A DNA stretch of 64,000 bases from Paenibacillus sp. GSMTC-2017 (GCF_016019935.1 NZ_JAECMT010000001.1:744022-808021); one strand, 5' to 3'; shown: positions 43,081-52,555, counted from the first letter of the stretch. Program-made: numbers and translations. Notes: generated by a model from the sequence alone, not told the origin.

Positions 43081-44361
43081 TTATCGTAATGTCATTTTTT
43101 CAACAAAAACATCCAGCTTAACTTCCTCTTTGGTAGCCATCTCCCATGCAAGCTCCCATTCCGTCCATCTGTCAAGCCAATTTGGATCAGCAAGTAATAA
43201 CTCACCTTCTGGAAGTTTAGCATTCATAGAGTCAAGCCACCAACTAGGGGGGGCTTTTTCACCCATTATTTGGTTATCGTAGAGCGAAGCTCGGACAGGA
43301 AGTTGATTGGATAATACAAAGTCCTTTAGTGCCCCTTGAGTATCAGTCATTTCTTGAATCCAGAGCATAGCTTCGTCCTCATATTTACTACTTGAGCTAA
43401 TGACGTAACTGCTACCATCCAACCACGGATAATAGAGTGCTTCGTTATCAACAATCAACTTTTTCTGAGCGTCCTCTTTCAGTGAGATGAGTTCTTCCCA
43501 TGGAAGAATAAGTGTAAGTAATTGATGATTAACAATTAGCTCACTAAGTTGAATCTTTTTTTCCAAAGGAATAGATACTACAGCTCCTTGCCTCGATTGA
43601 AGCCATGTTAGTTGCTCCGCCTGGTTTGGCGACAATTCAAGTAAATTAATAAGAGTAGAACGCTCTCCATTAAATCTGGTCGCCCACATTAGTAATTGAG
43701 GCAAGTCTCCAGGACTAAAATTGACTAGATGCCGCTTTACATCAGGTTCAGATAAAGCAAGCTTTTCAGCTAGTTCCTGAAGAGAATTCCAATTATCCGG
43801 CGCTTCTGTCAACCCTTCTTCTGCAAGCATGTCCTTATTCCACGCAATCACATATGGATTAATATCATCAGGAGTCCCCCATAGGTAACCATTCCACTTT
43901 ATTGGTTCTAATAAACTTGCCAGTTGGTCAGAAAAAACATCCCCTGACATCAAGCTGTCAACCGGCTTCAAATAACCTTTAACGGCTAACGGAATGACCA
44001 TACTATTATTCAGCAGCATAATGTCTGAACCACTTCCTTGCGCGCTCAGTTCAGAAATCGTAGCGTAGTTTCCGACTTTCTTGACATCGTTAGTCAAATG
44101 AATTTTTATTTGTGGATATCGATTCATAAATATGTTGTTCTGTAATACAAGTTTATGATAGTCAATTGGAGGAAGGGAAACGTTTACATAAAGGTTAGTA
44201 GTAGCTTCTGAGATTCGCTGGCCTCCAGCAGGCTCAACTAGCGTAATACCGTTAGAATTGTTACTCTGATCCCAATTCATTGATCGTGAAAAATAAATCA
44301 ACATAAGTGCCGTTATAAGCAATGCGCCAGCAAGTAGTGGCACATATTTGCGAGGGGACAC
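43081..44361 (-). CDS. Orphan extracellular solute-binding protein, membrane-anchored
   Basis: 426 residues. The N-terminus (PLLAGALLITALMLIYFS) is a hydrophobic helix without a lipobox Cys, so a transmembrane anchor is more likely than a lipid. The remainder has the type of cluster B/D sugar-type binding proteins: ITLVEPAGGQR, LNNSMVIPLAVKGYLKPVDSL, WGTPDDINPYVIAWNKDMLAEEG, and late EDEAMLWIQEMTD. No ABC permease or ATPase gene is nearby. It could deliver solute to a distant permease or act as a sensor. Function uncertain. Confidence 0.75.
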   Translation of the reverse strand: MSPRKYVPLLAGALLITALMLIYFSRSMNWDQSNNSNGITLVEPAGGQRISEATTNLYVNVSLPPIDYHKLVLQNNIFMNRYPQIKIHLTNDVKKVGNYATISELSAQGSGSDIMLLNNSMVIPLAVKGYLKPVDSLMSGDVFSDQLASLLEPIKWNGYLWGTPDDINPYVIAWNKDMLAEEGLTEAPDNWNSLQELAEKLALSEPDVKRHLVNFSPGDLPQLLMWATRFNGERSTLINLLELSPNQAEQLTWLQSRQGAVVSIPLEKKIQLSELIVNHQLLTLILPWEELISLKEDAQKKLIVDNEALYYPWLDGSSYVISSSSKYEDEAMLWIQEMTDTQGALKDFVLSNQLPVRASLYDNQIMGEKAPPSWWLDSMNAKLPEGELLLADPNWLDRWTEWELAWEMATKEEVKLDVFVEKMTLR

Positions 44362-44440
44362 AGACTTCTTCCTTTCCGGCTTCTTTATTATGGATATAGA
44401 ATATCAATAATAGGGTATTTTTTACAACAAAAAATTAAAT

Positions 44441-44487
44441 AAAGCGCTCCGCATAGGTAGATTTCTCTACTTATGCGTTAGCGCCTT
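44441..44487 (-). terminator. Terminator after the phoH-like gene
   Basis: A two-tier hairpin (AAGGCGCT with AGCGCTTT, and CGCATAAGTAGA with TCTACCTATGCG) has a GAAA loop on the minus strand. TTTATTTAATTTTTTG follows. Strong intrinsic terminator. Confidence 0.85.
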
Positions 44488-44512
44488 AACGATTATGATG
44501 CTACATTTAATG

Positions 44513-45844
44513 TTAGAGAAGGTCCGCTGCTTGCTGAGCAAGCTTGGAACGTTCACCCTTTTCAAGCGTCATATGACCACTTATATTCTCTTGCTTAAAT
44601 CGTTCCACGATATGGGTTAACCCGTTGCTAATTGAGTCTAGATAAGGGTGATCGATTTGTCCAGGGTCTCCCATGAGTACAATTTTACTTCCTTCACCTA
44701 CACGCGACACAATCGTTTTCACTTCATGTTTGGTCAAATTTTGTGCTTCGTCAATAATGATGAACTGACCTGGAATTGATCGTCCACGTATATACGTTAA
44801 CGCTTCGACTTGTATACTTCCCATTCCCATCAATATTTTATCGATATCGCCAGCCTTTTTTGTATCGAACAAAAACTCCAAATTATCATAGATGGGCTGC
44901 ATCCATGGTCTAAGTTTTTCTTCCTTTTCACCTGGCAAGTAACCGATGTCCTTACCCATTGGAACGACTGGCCTAGCAATTAGCAGCTTTTTATATTTAT
45001 GATCATCTTCAACCTTTAGAAGTCCCGCTGCAAGAGCAAGCAACGTCTTGCCCGTACCAGCTTTACCAGATAAAGTGACGAGTGGAATATCATCGTTGAG
45101 CAAAAGTTCCAAAGCCATGCGCTGCTGTGCGTTGCGAGCTGTTATCCCCCATACAGGATCATTACTTAAATACAGTGGCTCAAGTCTGTTGCCATCTTGA
45201 CTTACTTTTAATAATGCTGACTTGGAAGTGCCGAGTTCATCACGGAGTATAATAAACTCATTTGGATTCAATTTCTGCTTTAGTTGCAGATGATTTACAC
45301 TTAGAAATCGATAAGAATAAAATTCATCAATCACCGAAGGATGTACATGTAGCGTCCATTGACCTGTATAAAATTCTGAAGAATCGATAATTCGATCAGA
45401 CAAATAATCTTGTGCTTGTAAACCAAGCACATCAGCTTTGATCCTCACGAGCACATCTTTACTTACCATCACGACATCTTGTTTCTCCGTAGCATTCTGT
45501 TGCTCCATATGATAATTGAGTGCTACAGCTAAAATTCGGTTGTCATTAGACATTTCGCCGAACATCTCTTGGACACGAATAAAGCTTCTGTGATTGAGCT
45601 CCACTTTTAATACTCCACCATTTGGCAAAATAATTCCTTCATGAAGATGACCTTGCTCACGCATTTTATCTAATAGTCTAGAAACGGTTCGTGCATTACG
45701 CCCCAATTCGTCCGCAAGCCGCTTCTTAGAGTCTATTTCCTCGAGTACTACTGCGGGAATAATGATCTCGTTATCGTCGAATGAAAAAAGAGATTGTGGA
45801 TCATGTAGCAATACGTTGGTGTCGAGCACGAATATTTTTTTCAT
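44513..45844 (-). CDS. ylaK: PIN domain-PhoH ATPase (YlaK type)
   Basis: 443 residues. The N-terminal PIN nuclease domain (FVLDTNVLLHDP, with acidic residues around EEIDSKKRLADELGRNAR and SNDNRILAVALNY) is fused to a PhoH-type ATPase (Walker A GKAGTGKTLLALAAG; Walker B FIIIDEAQNLT; SKIVLMGDPGQID). PIN-PhoH proteins are RNA helicase-nucleases in actinobacteria, and B. subtilis YlaK is the homologue in the yla block. The acidic PIN residues appear intact, so nuclease activity is plausible. It diverges from ylaJ. Confidence 0.9.
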   Translation of the reverse strand: MKKIFVLDTNVLLHDPQSLFSFDDNEIIIPAVVLEEIDSKKRLADELGRNARTVSRLLDKMREQGHLHEGIILPNGGVLKVELNHRSFIRVQEMFGEMSNDNRILAVALNYHMEQQNATEKQDVVMVSKDVLVRIKADVLGLQAQDYLSDRIIDSSEFYTGQWTLHVHPSVIDEFYSYRFLSVNHLQLKQKLNPNEFIILRDELGTSKSALLKVSQDGNRLEPLYLSNDPVWGITARNAQQRMALELLLNDDIPLVTLSGKAGTGKTLLALAAGLLKVEDDHKYKKLLIARPVVPMGKDIGYLPGEKEEKLRPWMQPIYDNLEFLFDTKKAGDIDKILMGMGSIQVEALTYIRGRSIPGQFIIIDEAQNLTKHEVKTIVSRVGEGSKIVLMGDPGQIDHPYLDSISNGLTHIVERFKQENISGHMTLEKGERSKLAQQAADLL

Positions 45845-45957
45845 GAGAACCCTCCCGGCATCTGATATACAATTGCATACATAGCCTCAGTTGACAGCGG
45901 ACAAACTACTTCATAAGCAAATCCGCGATCAACAACAAAATAAATGAGGTGGAATAC

Positions 45958-46530
45958 ATGAGTAAGTGGTTAACTGCTACACTTGTCATTATGATCTTGG
46001 TTTCTGGCTGTGGCAATGGAACAAAAAATGAGACATCACCCTCTTCGCATAATAATCACAATTTACAGGCAAAGCAGAACGAGAGTGGCAAGAAGTTAAT
46101 ACAAGACCGGGCACAAGTTGAAGTTCATCTGGAAGAGCTTGCAAAAGGTATTGAAGGGGTAAAAAACGCACATTGCGTCATTGTGGGTAATACTGCTGTC
46201 GTCGGAATTGATGTGGATGGCTCACTTGATCGCTCGCGTGTAGGGATTATCAAGTATTCAGTTGCGGAAGCGTTCCGTAACGATCCTTACGGTATAGACG
46301 CTCTTGTTACGGCAGACATCGATATTGCAAGCCGTCTAAATGAGATCGGAACTGACATTAAAAATGGCCGGCCTATATCCGGCTTTGCAGAGGAACTCGC
46401 TGACATTATGGGTAGACTCATCCCGCAAATACCTCGTGATGTGATGCCTTCACAGGTGAACGGACACAATCGTGTTAAAGGAAAACATTCCAATACGAAC
46501 CATCCAGCTCCAGTCAATCAATTACGGTAA
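45958..46530 (+). CDS. ylaJ: Sporulation lipoprotein YhcN/YlaJ family
   Basis: 190 residues from ATG 45958 behind GAGGTGG. The signal peptide ends in a lipobox (LVSGC). The YhcN/YlaJ domain follows (about 55-160, with VHLEELAKGIEGVKNAHCVIVGNTAVVGIDV and SRLNEIGTDIKNGRPISGFAEELADIMGR). Family members sit in the spore inner membrane and influence germination. The hydrophilic tail (NHRVKGKHSNTNH region) is basic. It is followed at once by a perfect palindromic terminator. Confidence 0.88.
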   Translation: MSKWLTATLVIMILVSGCGNGTKNETSPSSHNNHNLQAKQNESGKKLIQDRAQVEVHLEELAKGIEGVKNAHCVIVGNTAVVGIDVDGSLDRSRVGIIKYSVAEAFRNDPYGIDALVTADIDIASRLNEIGTDIKNGRPISGFAEELADIMGRLIPQIPRDVMPSQVNGHNRVKGKHSNTNHPAPVNQLR

Positions 46531-46547
46531 TGATGCCCAAAAGGCAC

Positions 46548-46579
46548 AAAAAGCCTAGTGATTAATCACTAGGCTTTTT
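46548..46579 (+). terminator. Perfect palindromic terminator after ylaJ
   Basis: AAAAAGCCTAGTGATT and AATCACTAGGCTTTTT pair along 16 bp with no unpaired base between the arms. It works equally on both strands. Confidence 0.9.
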
Positions 46580-46597
46580 GTTTATTAGGAGGACAGT

Positions 46598-46666
46598 ATG
46601 AATCCATACTCGCGAACTTCTCTCGATTACTTCTTTGTTCATCCGCATGACCACCTTCTGAATTAG
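46598..46666 (+). CDS. Possible 22-residue peptide with consensus ribosome binding site
   Basis: ATG at 46598-46600 lies 7 bases after TAGGAGG. The frame encodes 22 residues (MNPYSRTSLDYFF, then VHPHDHLLN) and stops at TAG. It begins 18 bases beyond the ylaJ terminator, so a promoter for it is not obvious. The good ribosome binding site, aromatic residues and HPHDH run are the only positive signs. It may be real or chance. Confidence 0.35.
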   Translation: MNPYSRTSLDYFFVHPHDHLLN

Positions 46667-46724
46667 AATTCAAAAGCAGTTACTTAGCTCTTATTATAAC
46701 TTTAAGATGAATACTGGTCTACGG

Positions 46725-47783
46725 TCACTCTGCCAATCTTTTGTTTAATTCCGCTTTTACATTAGCAAGACTTGTTTCATCTGCAATTACATGTGGACTC
46801 TTCCAAGTACCTTCAAGAGACAGGAAAGTAATATCATTACTACGGATAGTAAAATATTTCTCGAGCATTCTGCTGATCTCTTTCTTAGGCATATCTACAC
46901 TAATATTGTTAGCTGCCGCATCGATTACAGAGCCAACTTTCGGAACGCCCCCAAGGCTCAAAAGCTTATCAAGGATAGCGCTCACTACTTCGCTCTGCCT
47001 GCGGTTACGATCGAAGTCGCTAGACTGTTCTCCCCCACCATTCGACTTGCGGTAACGAACAAAATCAAGCGCTTTTTTGCCGTCTAATACTTGTATGCCA
47101 GGTTCTAAGTCTATATTCGTACCATCATGAGAATCAGTATATTTCATCCTCATATCTACGTTGACCTTAACCCCTCCAACAGCATCTACGACGTCAGAGA
47201 ATCCTTGGAAGTTAATCGTTGCAGCATATTGAATATTGATGTCAAAGTAATCGCCAAAAACTTCTTTAACAACCTTTTTGGCAGCGAGCTCAGCATCTTC
47301 CTTGTCTTTGCCTTCTTGCCTTGCAACGTTATAGAAAGAAGCATAATAGCTATTCGCTTTACGGCCACGATAGTCTTTTACATCTACATATGTATCACGT
47401 GGTATCGAAACGACGGTCGCTTTTTTGGTAGTTGGATTAAACGCGGCCACCATCATAACATCGGTATTAAGTGAGCCACCTTTTTCACGGGTATCAATTC
47501 CCATCAAAACCATTGCAACGGGTTTTGCCTTTACCGATTCACCAACAGGTACTTCTTCTACTTTGTTATCATTCACGCCAATGGTACTAATCGCATCGTT
47601 CGTTTTATACACCAAATAACCAAGGACTGCGGCTACAATGAGCAGCAGTCCTATTAGAAGCTTGATAAACGTTCGGAAAAACGAACGTTTCTTCTTTGGT
47701 TTTTTGGGCTTTTTCGCCTTTGTAGGCGGAACGGAGCCGCGCGATCCCGAGCGTGGAGGCAAAGATGTCGATCCTTGGCTCAT
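46725..47783 (-). CDS. LytR-CpsA-Psr (LCP) cell-wall polymer ligase
   Basis: 352 residues from ATG 47781-47783 behind GAGGGTGG. A Lys/Pro-rich cytoplasmic tail (about 15-45) and one membrane helix (about 48-68) precede the LCP domain (about 100-260). LCP motifs include LMGIDTREKGGSLNTDVMMVA, ATVVSIPRDTYV and DFVRYRKSNGG with the DFDRNRRQSEVV segment. The Arg and Asp residues that bind the polyprenyl pyrophosphate substrate are present. LCP enzymes attach teichoic acids or other glycopolymers to peptidoglycan. The polymer attached here is unknown. Confidence 0.92.
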   Translation of the reverse strand: MSQGSTSLPPRSGSRGSVPPTKAKKPKKPKKKRSFFRTFIKLLIGLLLIVAAVLGYLVYKTNDAISTIGVNDNKVEEVPVGESVKAKPVAMVLMGIDTREKGGSLNTDVMMVAAFNPTTKKATVVSIPRDTYVDVKDYRGRKANSYYASFYNVARQEGKDKEDAELAAKKVVKEVFGDYFDINIQYAATINFQGFSDVVDAVGGVKVNVDMRMKYTDSHDGTNIDLEPGIQVLDGKKALDFVRYRKSNGGGEQSSDFDRNRRQSEVVSAILDKLLSLGGVPKVGSVIDAAANNISVDMPKKEISRMLEKYFTIRSNDITFLSLEGTWKSPHVIADETSLANVKAELNKRLAE

Positions 47784-47799
47784 CTGTTCCACCCTCAAA

Positions 47800-48072
47800 T
47801 CAATTGTATTTGGGATTTGCAACTATATCTTGAAGCAGTTGTTCGCAAGCCTCACGTGGATATAGCTGCAGCTTAACACGTTCATCCTTTTCATATTTCA
47901 CATGAATCATGGTGTCATCCGTCTTCGTAATGACAAATGAACCTAGACCATGATCCTCACGTAAAATTTGTTCAAAAAATGCTAATGTGTTGTTTGCTGC
48001 CTCATCATCAGGTCTTGCATTTGCAACGATCTGAATTTGAAGCCAGTTAAAAAGCGCATCCTCTAGTCTCAT
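47800..48072 (-). CDS. Conserved small protein of the ylaH-LCP interval, unknown function
   Basis: 90 residues, starting at ATG 48070-48072 within an ATGA overlap with the ylaH stop. GGAGAGTGG lies 5 bases before it. Composition is mixed alpha/beta (RLEDALFNWLQIQIVANARPDD, then SFVITKTDDTMIHVKYEKDERVKL), with no Cys and no membrane segment. I do not recognise a named family. Coupled translation with ylaH suggests a related role. Confidence 0.6.
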   Translation of the reverse strand: MRLEDALFNWLQIQIVANARPDDEAANNTLAFFEQILREDHGLGSFVITKTDDTMIHVKYEKDERVKLQLYPREACEQLLQDIVANPKYN

Positions 48073-48380
48073 TTGCCACTCTCCGCATGTTGAGATTCGG
48101 TTTTTGCAGCTTTTCCACCCTTCCACTTGTCATACAGTTGGCGGCCGCGCAACATAAGCATCATCAGAACAGCAATGCTCATACATTGAATGATCGGCAA
48201 CTTATCTACTTGCAATATCATCAAGATGAAGGAACCAAAAATCATCAAAAGATAGACAAGTATTTCCTTCAGAATCGGCAATTTCTGCTGTGCTCGGAAA
48301 ACTTGATTAAATATATAAATCGTGAATCCAAGTATGATCAAATAGGAAACGAGTTTATGATCACTCAGCCATGCTTGCAT
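48069..48380 (-). CDS. ylaH: YlaH-like membrane protein
   Basis: 103 residues with three hydrophobic helices (about 10-24, 33-57, 60-78) and a basic C-terminal tail (KWKGGKAAKTESQHAESGK). It matches the YlaH-like family and the yla gene order next to typA (ylaG). Function unknown. Confidence 0.82.
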   Translation of the reverse strand: MQAWLSDHKLVSYLIILGFTIYIFNQVFRAQQKLPILKEILVYLLMIFGSFILMILQVDKLPIIQCMSIAVLMMLMLRGRQLYDKWKGGKAAKTESQHAESGK

Positions 48381-48441
48381 CCTTATACCTCCTAAGCCTT
48401 AAGCCTAAGGTTTGCCGAACAAACCTCATTCATATCTTAGA

Positions 48442-50286
48442 TTAAACGCCAGCCTGTTGTGCTGATTTACGATTCTTCTCAGCACGCTCGCGCTCGCTCT
48501 TCACTAGTAGTTTTTTACGAAGACGAATCGATTTTGGAGTAATTTCGCAATACTCATCATCGTTCAAATATTCAAGAGCTTGCTCCAAGGAGAAGATTAC
48601 AGGTGTTTTAAGCTTAACTGTATCGTCTTTACCAGCGGAACGAACGTTTGATAGTTGTTTTTCTTTACAGATGTTAACGATGATGTCGTTATCACGGTTG
48701 TGCTCGCCTACGATCATACCTTCGTAAATTTCTGCACCTGGCTCAAGGAACATATAACCACGATCCTCAACACCCAGCATGCCGTAGAATGTTGATGTAC
48801 CATTTTCACTTGCAACTAGCACGCCTTGATGACGGCCGCCTACGCCTGTTCCAGCAAGTGGACCATAGCTGTCAAATGCATGGTTCATAATACCATAACC
48901 GCGAGTAAGTGTAAGGAAGGACGTACGGTAACCGATTAGTCCACGAGCTGGAATAATGAACTCTAGACGTACTTGACCGTTTCCGTGATTGATCATGTTA
49001 ACCATTTCAGCCTTACGAGATCCAAGGCTTTCCATTACAGCTCCCATGCTTTCTTCAGGCAGGTCAATCAACATTTTTTCGTACGGCTCTTGTTTAATTC
49101 CGTCGATCTCTTTTACGATAACCTCAGGCTTGGACACTTGAAGCTCATATCCTTCGCGACGCATGTTTTCGATCAAGATACCAAGGTGAAGCTCACCACG
49201 TCCAGAAACGACAAATGCATCCGGGCTATCTGTTTCTTCAACACGAAGTGCTACATCTGTTTCTAGCTCTTTGAACAAACGCTCACGAATCTTACGGGAA
49301 GTAACCCATTTACCTTCACGACCTGCAAACGGACTGTTGTTAACAAGGAATGTCATTTGCAAAGTTGGCTCATCGATTTTAATAACTGGCAATGCTTCAG
49401 GATTTTGTGGATCAGCGATTGTTTCTCCAATGTTGATCTCACGAATACCAGCGATTGCAACGATATCACCAGCACCAGCTTCTGGGATTTCTACACGTTT
49501 CAAGCCTGAGAAACCAAATAGTTTCTCGATGCGAGCTTGTTTAACTTTTCCATCATGATCGATAACAGCAACTGATTGACCTTGCTTGATCGTTCCGCGG
49601 TTAACGCGACCAATCGCGATTCGGCCCAAGTACTCATTATAGTCAAGAAGAGTAACCAAATATTGCAATGGCTCCTCAACATTTTCAGTTGGTGAAGGAA
49701 TATGTTCTACAATGGTTTCGTACAATGCCATCATATCAGTGTCCTGTTTCTCAGGATCAAGGCTTGATGTACCGTTCAGTGCAGATGCGTATACAACAGG
49801 GAATTCCAGTTGCTCATCGTTTGCACCAAGCTCGATAAAGAGGTCAAGAACTTCATCAATTACTTCAGACGGTCTTGCATTCGGACGGTCAATTTTGTTA
49901 ACGACAACGATTGGTGTAACATTGTGCTCTAGTGCTTTGCGCAATACGAACTTCGTTTGCGGCATACAACCTTCGAAAGCATCTACAACAAGTAGAACGC
50001 CATCAACCATTTTCATAATCCGCTCAACTTCACCGCCAAAGTCAGCATGTCCTGGCGTATCCATAATGTTGATCAAGAAGTTTTTGTAGTTAATCGCAGT
50101 GTTTTTCGCCAAAATGGTAATACCGCGCTCGCGCTCTAGATCATTGGAATCCATTGCACGTTCTTGTACTGCTTCATGATCTCTAAATGTGCCCGACTGT
50201 TGTAACAGTTTGTCGACCAAAGTCGTTTTGCCATGGTCAACGTGAGCTATAATTGCGATATTGCGTAAGTTCTCTCTTGCTTGCAT
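48442..50286 (-). CDS. typA: Translational GTPase TypA/BipA
   Basis: 614 residues. Ribosome-binding GTPase involved in 50S assembly at low temperature and stress. GTPase motifs are clear: [41 protein letters not shown] and [13 protein letters not shown]-like domains III and V and the BipA-specific C-terminal domain ([31 protein letters not shown]) are intact. It heads the transcript leading into ylaH and the LCP gene. Confidence 0.97.
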   Translation of the reverse strand: MQARENLRNIAIIAHVDHGKTTLVDKLLQQSGTFRDHEAVQERAMDSNDLERERGITILAKNTAINYKNFLINIMDTPGHADFGGEVERIMKMVDGVLLVVDAFEGCMPQTKFVLRKALEHNVTPIVVVNKIDRPNARPSEVIDEVLDLFIELGANDEQLEFPVVYASALNGTSSLDPEKQDTDMMALYETIVEHIPSPTENVEEPLQYLVTLLDYNEYLGRIAIGRVNRGTIKQGQSVAVIDHDGKVKQARIEKLFGFSGLKRVEIPEAGAGDIVAIAGIREINIGETIADPQNPEALPVIKIDEPTLQMTFLVNNSPFAGREGKWVTSRKIRERLFKELETDVALRVEETDSPDAFVVSGRGELHLGILIENMRREGYELQVSKPEVIVKEIDGIKQEPYEKMLIDLPEESMGAVMESLGSRKAEMVNMINHGNGQVRLEFIIPARGLIGYRTSFLTLTRGYGIMNHAFDSYGPLAGTGVGGRHQGVLVASENGTSTFYGMLGVEDRGYMFLEPGAEIYEGMIVGEHNRDNDIIVNICKEKQLSNVRSAGKDDTVKLKTPVIFSLEQALEYLNDDEYCEITPKSIRLRKKLLVKSERERAEKNRKSAQQAGV

Positions 50287-50324
50287 AAGAAATAATCCAC
50301 TCCAATTGTTTATTTAAATACCAC

Positions 50325-50813
50325 TTACCAACGCTTACGTTTACCAAACATCATCCACGCACCCGCTGCAATAAATAAAACTGCAACAAGATATATTCCC
50401 CAGCTCCACATCAGGCTGATCACGAGGAACAAAACAGATGCGGCTGCGAGCGCGATTGATGCTCTGAATACGACACGCGGTATTGATGAACCGAACATGT
50501 AATATTCATAAAGACCTGCGGCAATGCCGAGTATAAACATCGGCCACAAATACTTCAAGCTCTCCCAACCGAAAATGTTGCAAATGACAAATAGCAATGC
50601 GTAAACAACGAGCATTCCGCCAGGCACTAACATAACTGCCGGAATCACTCTGCCAAAATAGAGCACATGCAGCAGCACTCCCGGAATCAAAACGAGCAAA
50701 GGCCAGAAAATAGCCCCCAAGAAGCTGAATACCCCTATTTTGCCCAACAATATAACGATCCCGACAATCAGCAAAATAATTCCAGCGGAATATTTGTTTG
50801 TAGGCATACCCAT
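50325..50813 (-). CDS. Multi-pass membrane protein, unknown function
   Basis: 162 residues with about six hydrophobic segments, rich in Gly, Val and Phe, and almost no charged residues except the basic end (MMFGKRKRW). It looks like a small LiaF-TM/DUF5668-type protein (ILLIVGIVILLGKIG and FWPLLVLIPGVLL), but the match is only by pattern. The start is supported by AAGGAGCGG. It precedes typA. Confidence 0.6.
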   Translation of the reverse strand: MGMPTNKYSAGIILLIVGIVILLGKIGVFSFLGAIFWPLLVLIPGVLLHVLYFGRVIPAVMLVPGGMLVVYALLFVICNIFGWESLKYLWPMFILGIAAGLYEYYMFGSSIPRVVFRASIALAAASVLFLVISLMWSWGIYLVAVLFIAAGAWMMFGKRKRW

Positions 50814-50922
50814 TCCGCTCCTTACAACATCGATCGTATAGACAGACGAAAGACGCCAGTTTTTATCTTTATTAGTTTATAGGAAGTGAGGCAAAAATAC
50901 CAGTAATACATGTTGGTAAGCA

Positions 50923-50962
50923 CAAAAAAAACCGCCTCAGCTAATAAACTGGGGCGATTTTC
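50923..50962 (-). terminator. Terminator after the minus-strand terC gene
   Basis: AAATCGCCCCAG and CTGAGGCGGTT (with G-T pairs) are separated by TTTATTAG and followed by TTTTTT on the minus strand, 14 bases after the terC stop. Confidence 0.85.
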
Positions 50963-50975
50963 CTCAAAATAGACA

Positions 50976-51635
50976 TTATTTCGTCCTTTTCCGCAAAATA
51001 GAAAGAATAATGACAAACGGTACACAAAGCAGAGGAATAAGCTCTGATAACATTGGCGAACCATGAAACAACACGCGTTCCAGACCAGGATCATGCATAA
51101 GCATCTCTCCTGCAGCAAAAGCAAGCAGTGCAGCTCCAATATACGCAACAAATGGAAACTTCTGCAGAATCGTCCCCAATAATTGGCTTCCCCAAATGAT
51201 CATAGGTATGGATAACGCTATACCGAGCAATATAAGAACGAGATCACCTTCTGCCACCGCTGCAATAGCAAGCACATTATCTAAACTCATAATGACGTCA
51301 GCTGTAACGATCGTCCAAATTGCTGCACCTATTGTAGTCGCCTTCTTTACATGATGTGTATCCTGATCGCCTCCCGCTTCTGCGAGTAACTTGACGGAAA
51401 TATAGAGAAGCATTACTGCACCTACAGCTTGTAAATAAGGAATCTGGAGCAGCTGCAACGCAACAACAGTCATCAAACATCTTAAACCTACTGCAGCGAA
51501 TGCTCCCCACCAAATGGCTCGCTTTCTTTGTTCAATTGGAAGTTGCTGGCTTGCCATTGCAATAACAATTGCATTATCTCCGCTAAGCAGTACATTAATT
51601 AATACAATTTCGAGAAAAATAAGAGCGTTGTCCAT
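50976..51635 (-). CDS. TerC-family membrane protein (paralogue A)
   Basis: 219 residues with seven hydrophobic segments. The TerC signatures are ENVLLSGDNAIVIAMAS-like (here NVLLSGDNAIVIAMAS) and ADVIMSLDNVLAIAAVA with paired Asp-Asn motifs in helices 1 and 4. TerC proteins are linked to metal ion export and metalation of exported proteins. It is divergent from paralogue B with a 137-base gap. The ribosome binding site (GAGGGGG) lies partly in a small CCTCT/AGAGG hairpin (51647-51661). No yybP-ykoY (Mn) riboswitch was seen. Confidence 0.85.
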   Translation of the reverse strand: MDNALIFLEIVLINVLLSGDNAIVIAMASQQLPIEQRKRAIWWGAFAAVGLRCLMTVVALQLLQIPYLQAVGAVMLLYISVKLLAEAGGDQDTHHVKKATTIGAAIWTIVTADVIMSLDNVLAIAAVAEGDLVLILLGIALSIPMIIWGSQLLGTILQKFPFVAYIGAALLAFAAGEMLMHDPGLERVLFHGSPMLSELIPLLCVPFVIILSILRKRTK

Positions 51636-51772
51636 TCGGTATTCCCCCTCTATAACAGAGGTATGTACAAGCTAATGGGAATATGTCCAAAAAAAATATG
51701 AACACATCTTCCCGAATGAACGTATTTATTGTAGACTTCATTAAGCATAGATATAGAAAGGAGGAAAATTTA

Positions 51773-52483
51773 ATGGATTTTTTCACGGCCGAGTTTTTTA
51801 CAGCCTTATTGACAATCGTGTTCATCGACCTAATTTTGGCTGGTGATAACGCCATTGTTATAGGGCTAGCTGCACGCAAGTTGCCTCCTCAACAACAAAA
51901 GCAAGCTGTTATTTGGGGAACAGTAGGTGCAGTAGGTATTCGTGTTATCGCAACACTTCTTGTTGTTCAATTGCTTGCGGTACCTTGGCTTAACCTAGCT
52001 GGTGGTTTGTTGCTACTTTGGATAGCATATAAGTTGCTCATTCAAGATGGCGCTCACGACAACATCACTGCCGGCAACACGCTGTGGCAGTCCATCCGCA
52101 CAATTATTATTGCGGACGCAGCGATGGGCATCGACAACGTAATTGCTGTAGCAGGTGCGGCTCATGGATCTCCGGAGCATGAGATGGTGCTAATCGTTCT
52201 TGGTTTGCTAATCAGTGTTCCTGTTGTCGTTTGGGGTAGTACACTATTCATCAAACTTATTAACAAGTTTGAATGGATCGTGTATGTCGGTTCCGCAGTA
52301 CTTGCTTACACAGCGGCTAAGATGATTACACATGAGAAGAAGTTTGGTGGTTATTTCGAAGACAACAAACTTATTTACTGGGGATTCATCGCAGTAGTTG
52401 TTGTATTAACTGTAGGTGGCGGATACTTAATGAACAAACGTAAACAAGCAGCTAGTGCACAAAAAAGTAGCCAAACCCATTAA
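51773..52483 (+). CDS. TerC-family membrane protein YjbE type (paralogue B)
   Basis: 236 residues from ATG 51773 behind AAAGGAGG; a longer frame from 51683 is not supported. Seven hydrophobic segments with the TerC signatures DLILAGDNAIVIGLAA and ADAAMGIDNVIAVAGAA, and a basic tail (NKRKQAASAQKSSQTH). It resembles B. subtilis YjbE, implicated with other TerC proteins in manganese homeostasis or metalation of exported enzymes. It is clearly related to paralogue A but not a recent duplicate, since the two differ along most of their length. Confidence 0.88.
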   Translation: MDFFTAEFFTALLTIVFIDLILAGDNAIVIGLAARKLPPQQQKQAVIWGTVGAVGIRVIATLLVVQLLAVPWLNLAGGLLLLWIAYKLLIQDGAHDNITAGNTLWQSIRTIIIADAAMGIDNVIAVAGAAHGSPEHEMVLIVLGLLISVPVVVWGSTLFIKLINKFEWIVYVGSAVLAYTAAKMITHEKKFGGYFEDNKLIYWGFIAVVVVLTVGGGYLMNKRKQAASAQKSSQTH

Positions 52484-52494
52484 GGGAAGGCACT

Positions 52495-52537
52495 AAAAAA
52501 GCAGTAAATCTCATACCATGAGAATTACTGCTTTTTT
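52495..52537 (+). terminator. Terminator after terC paralogue B
   Basis: AAAAAAGCAGTAA and TTACTGCTTTTTT flank inner TCTCAT/ATGAGA arms with an ACC loop. It is usable from both sides and separates the convergent thiI gene. Confidence 0.9.
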
Positions 52538-52555
52538 CTTTTCTGCAAATGAATT

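Noticed and set aside
51636..51772. yybP-ykoY manganese riboswitch in front of the terC genes
   Set aside because: The region is only 137 bases and lacks the conserved loops of that riboswitch on either strand.
51683..51772. Longer start of terC paralogue B
   Set aside because: The 30 extra residues are basic and unlike the family start; AAAGGAGG lies directly before the ATG at 51773.
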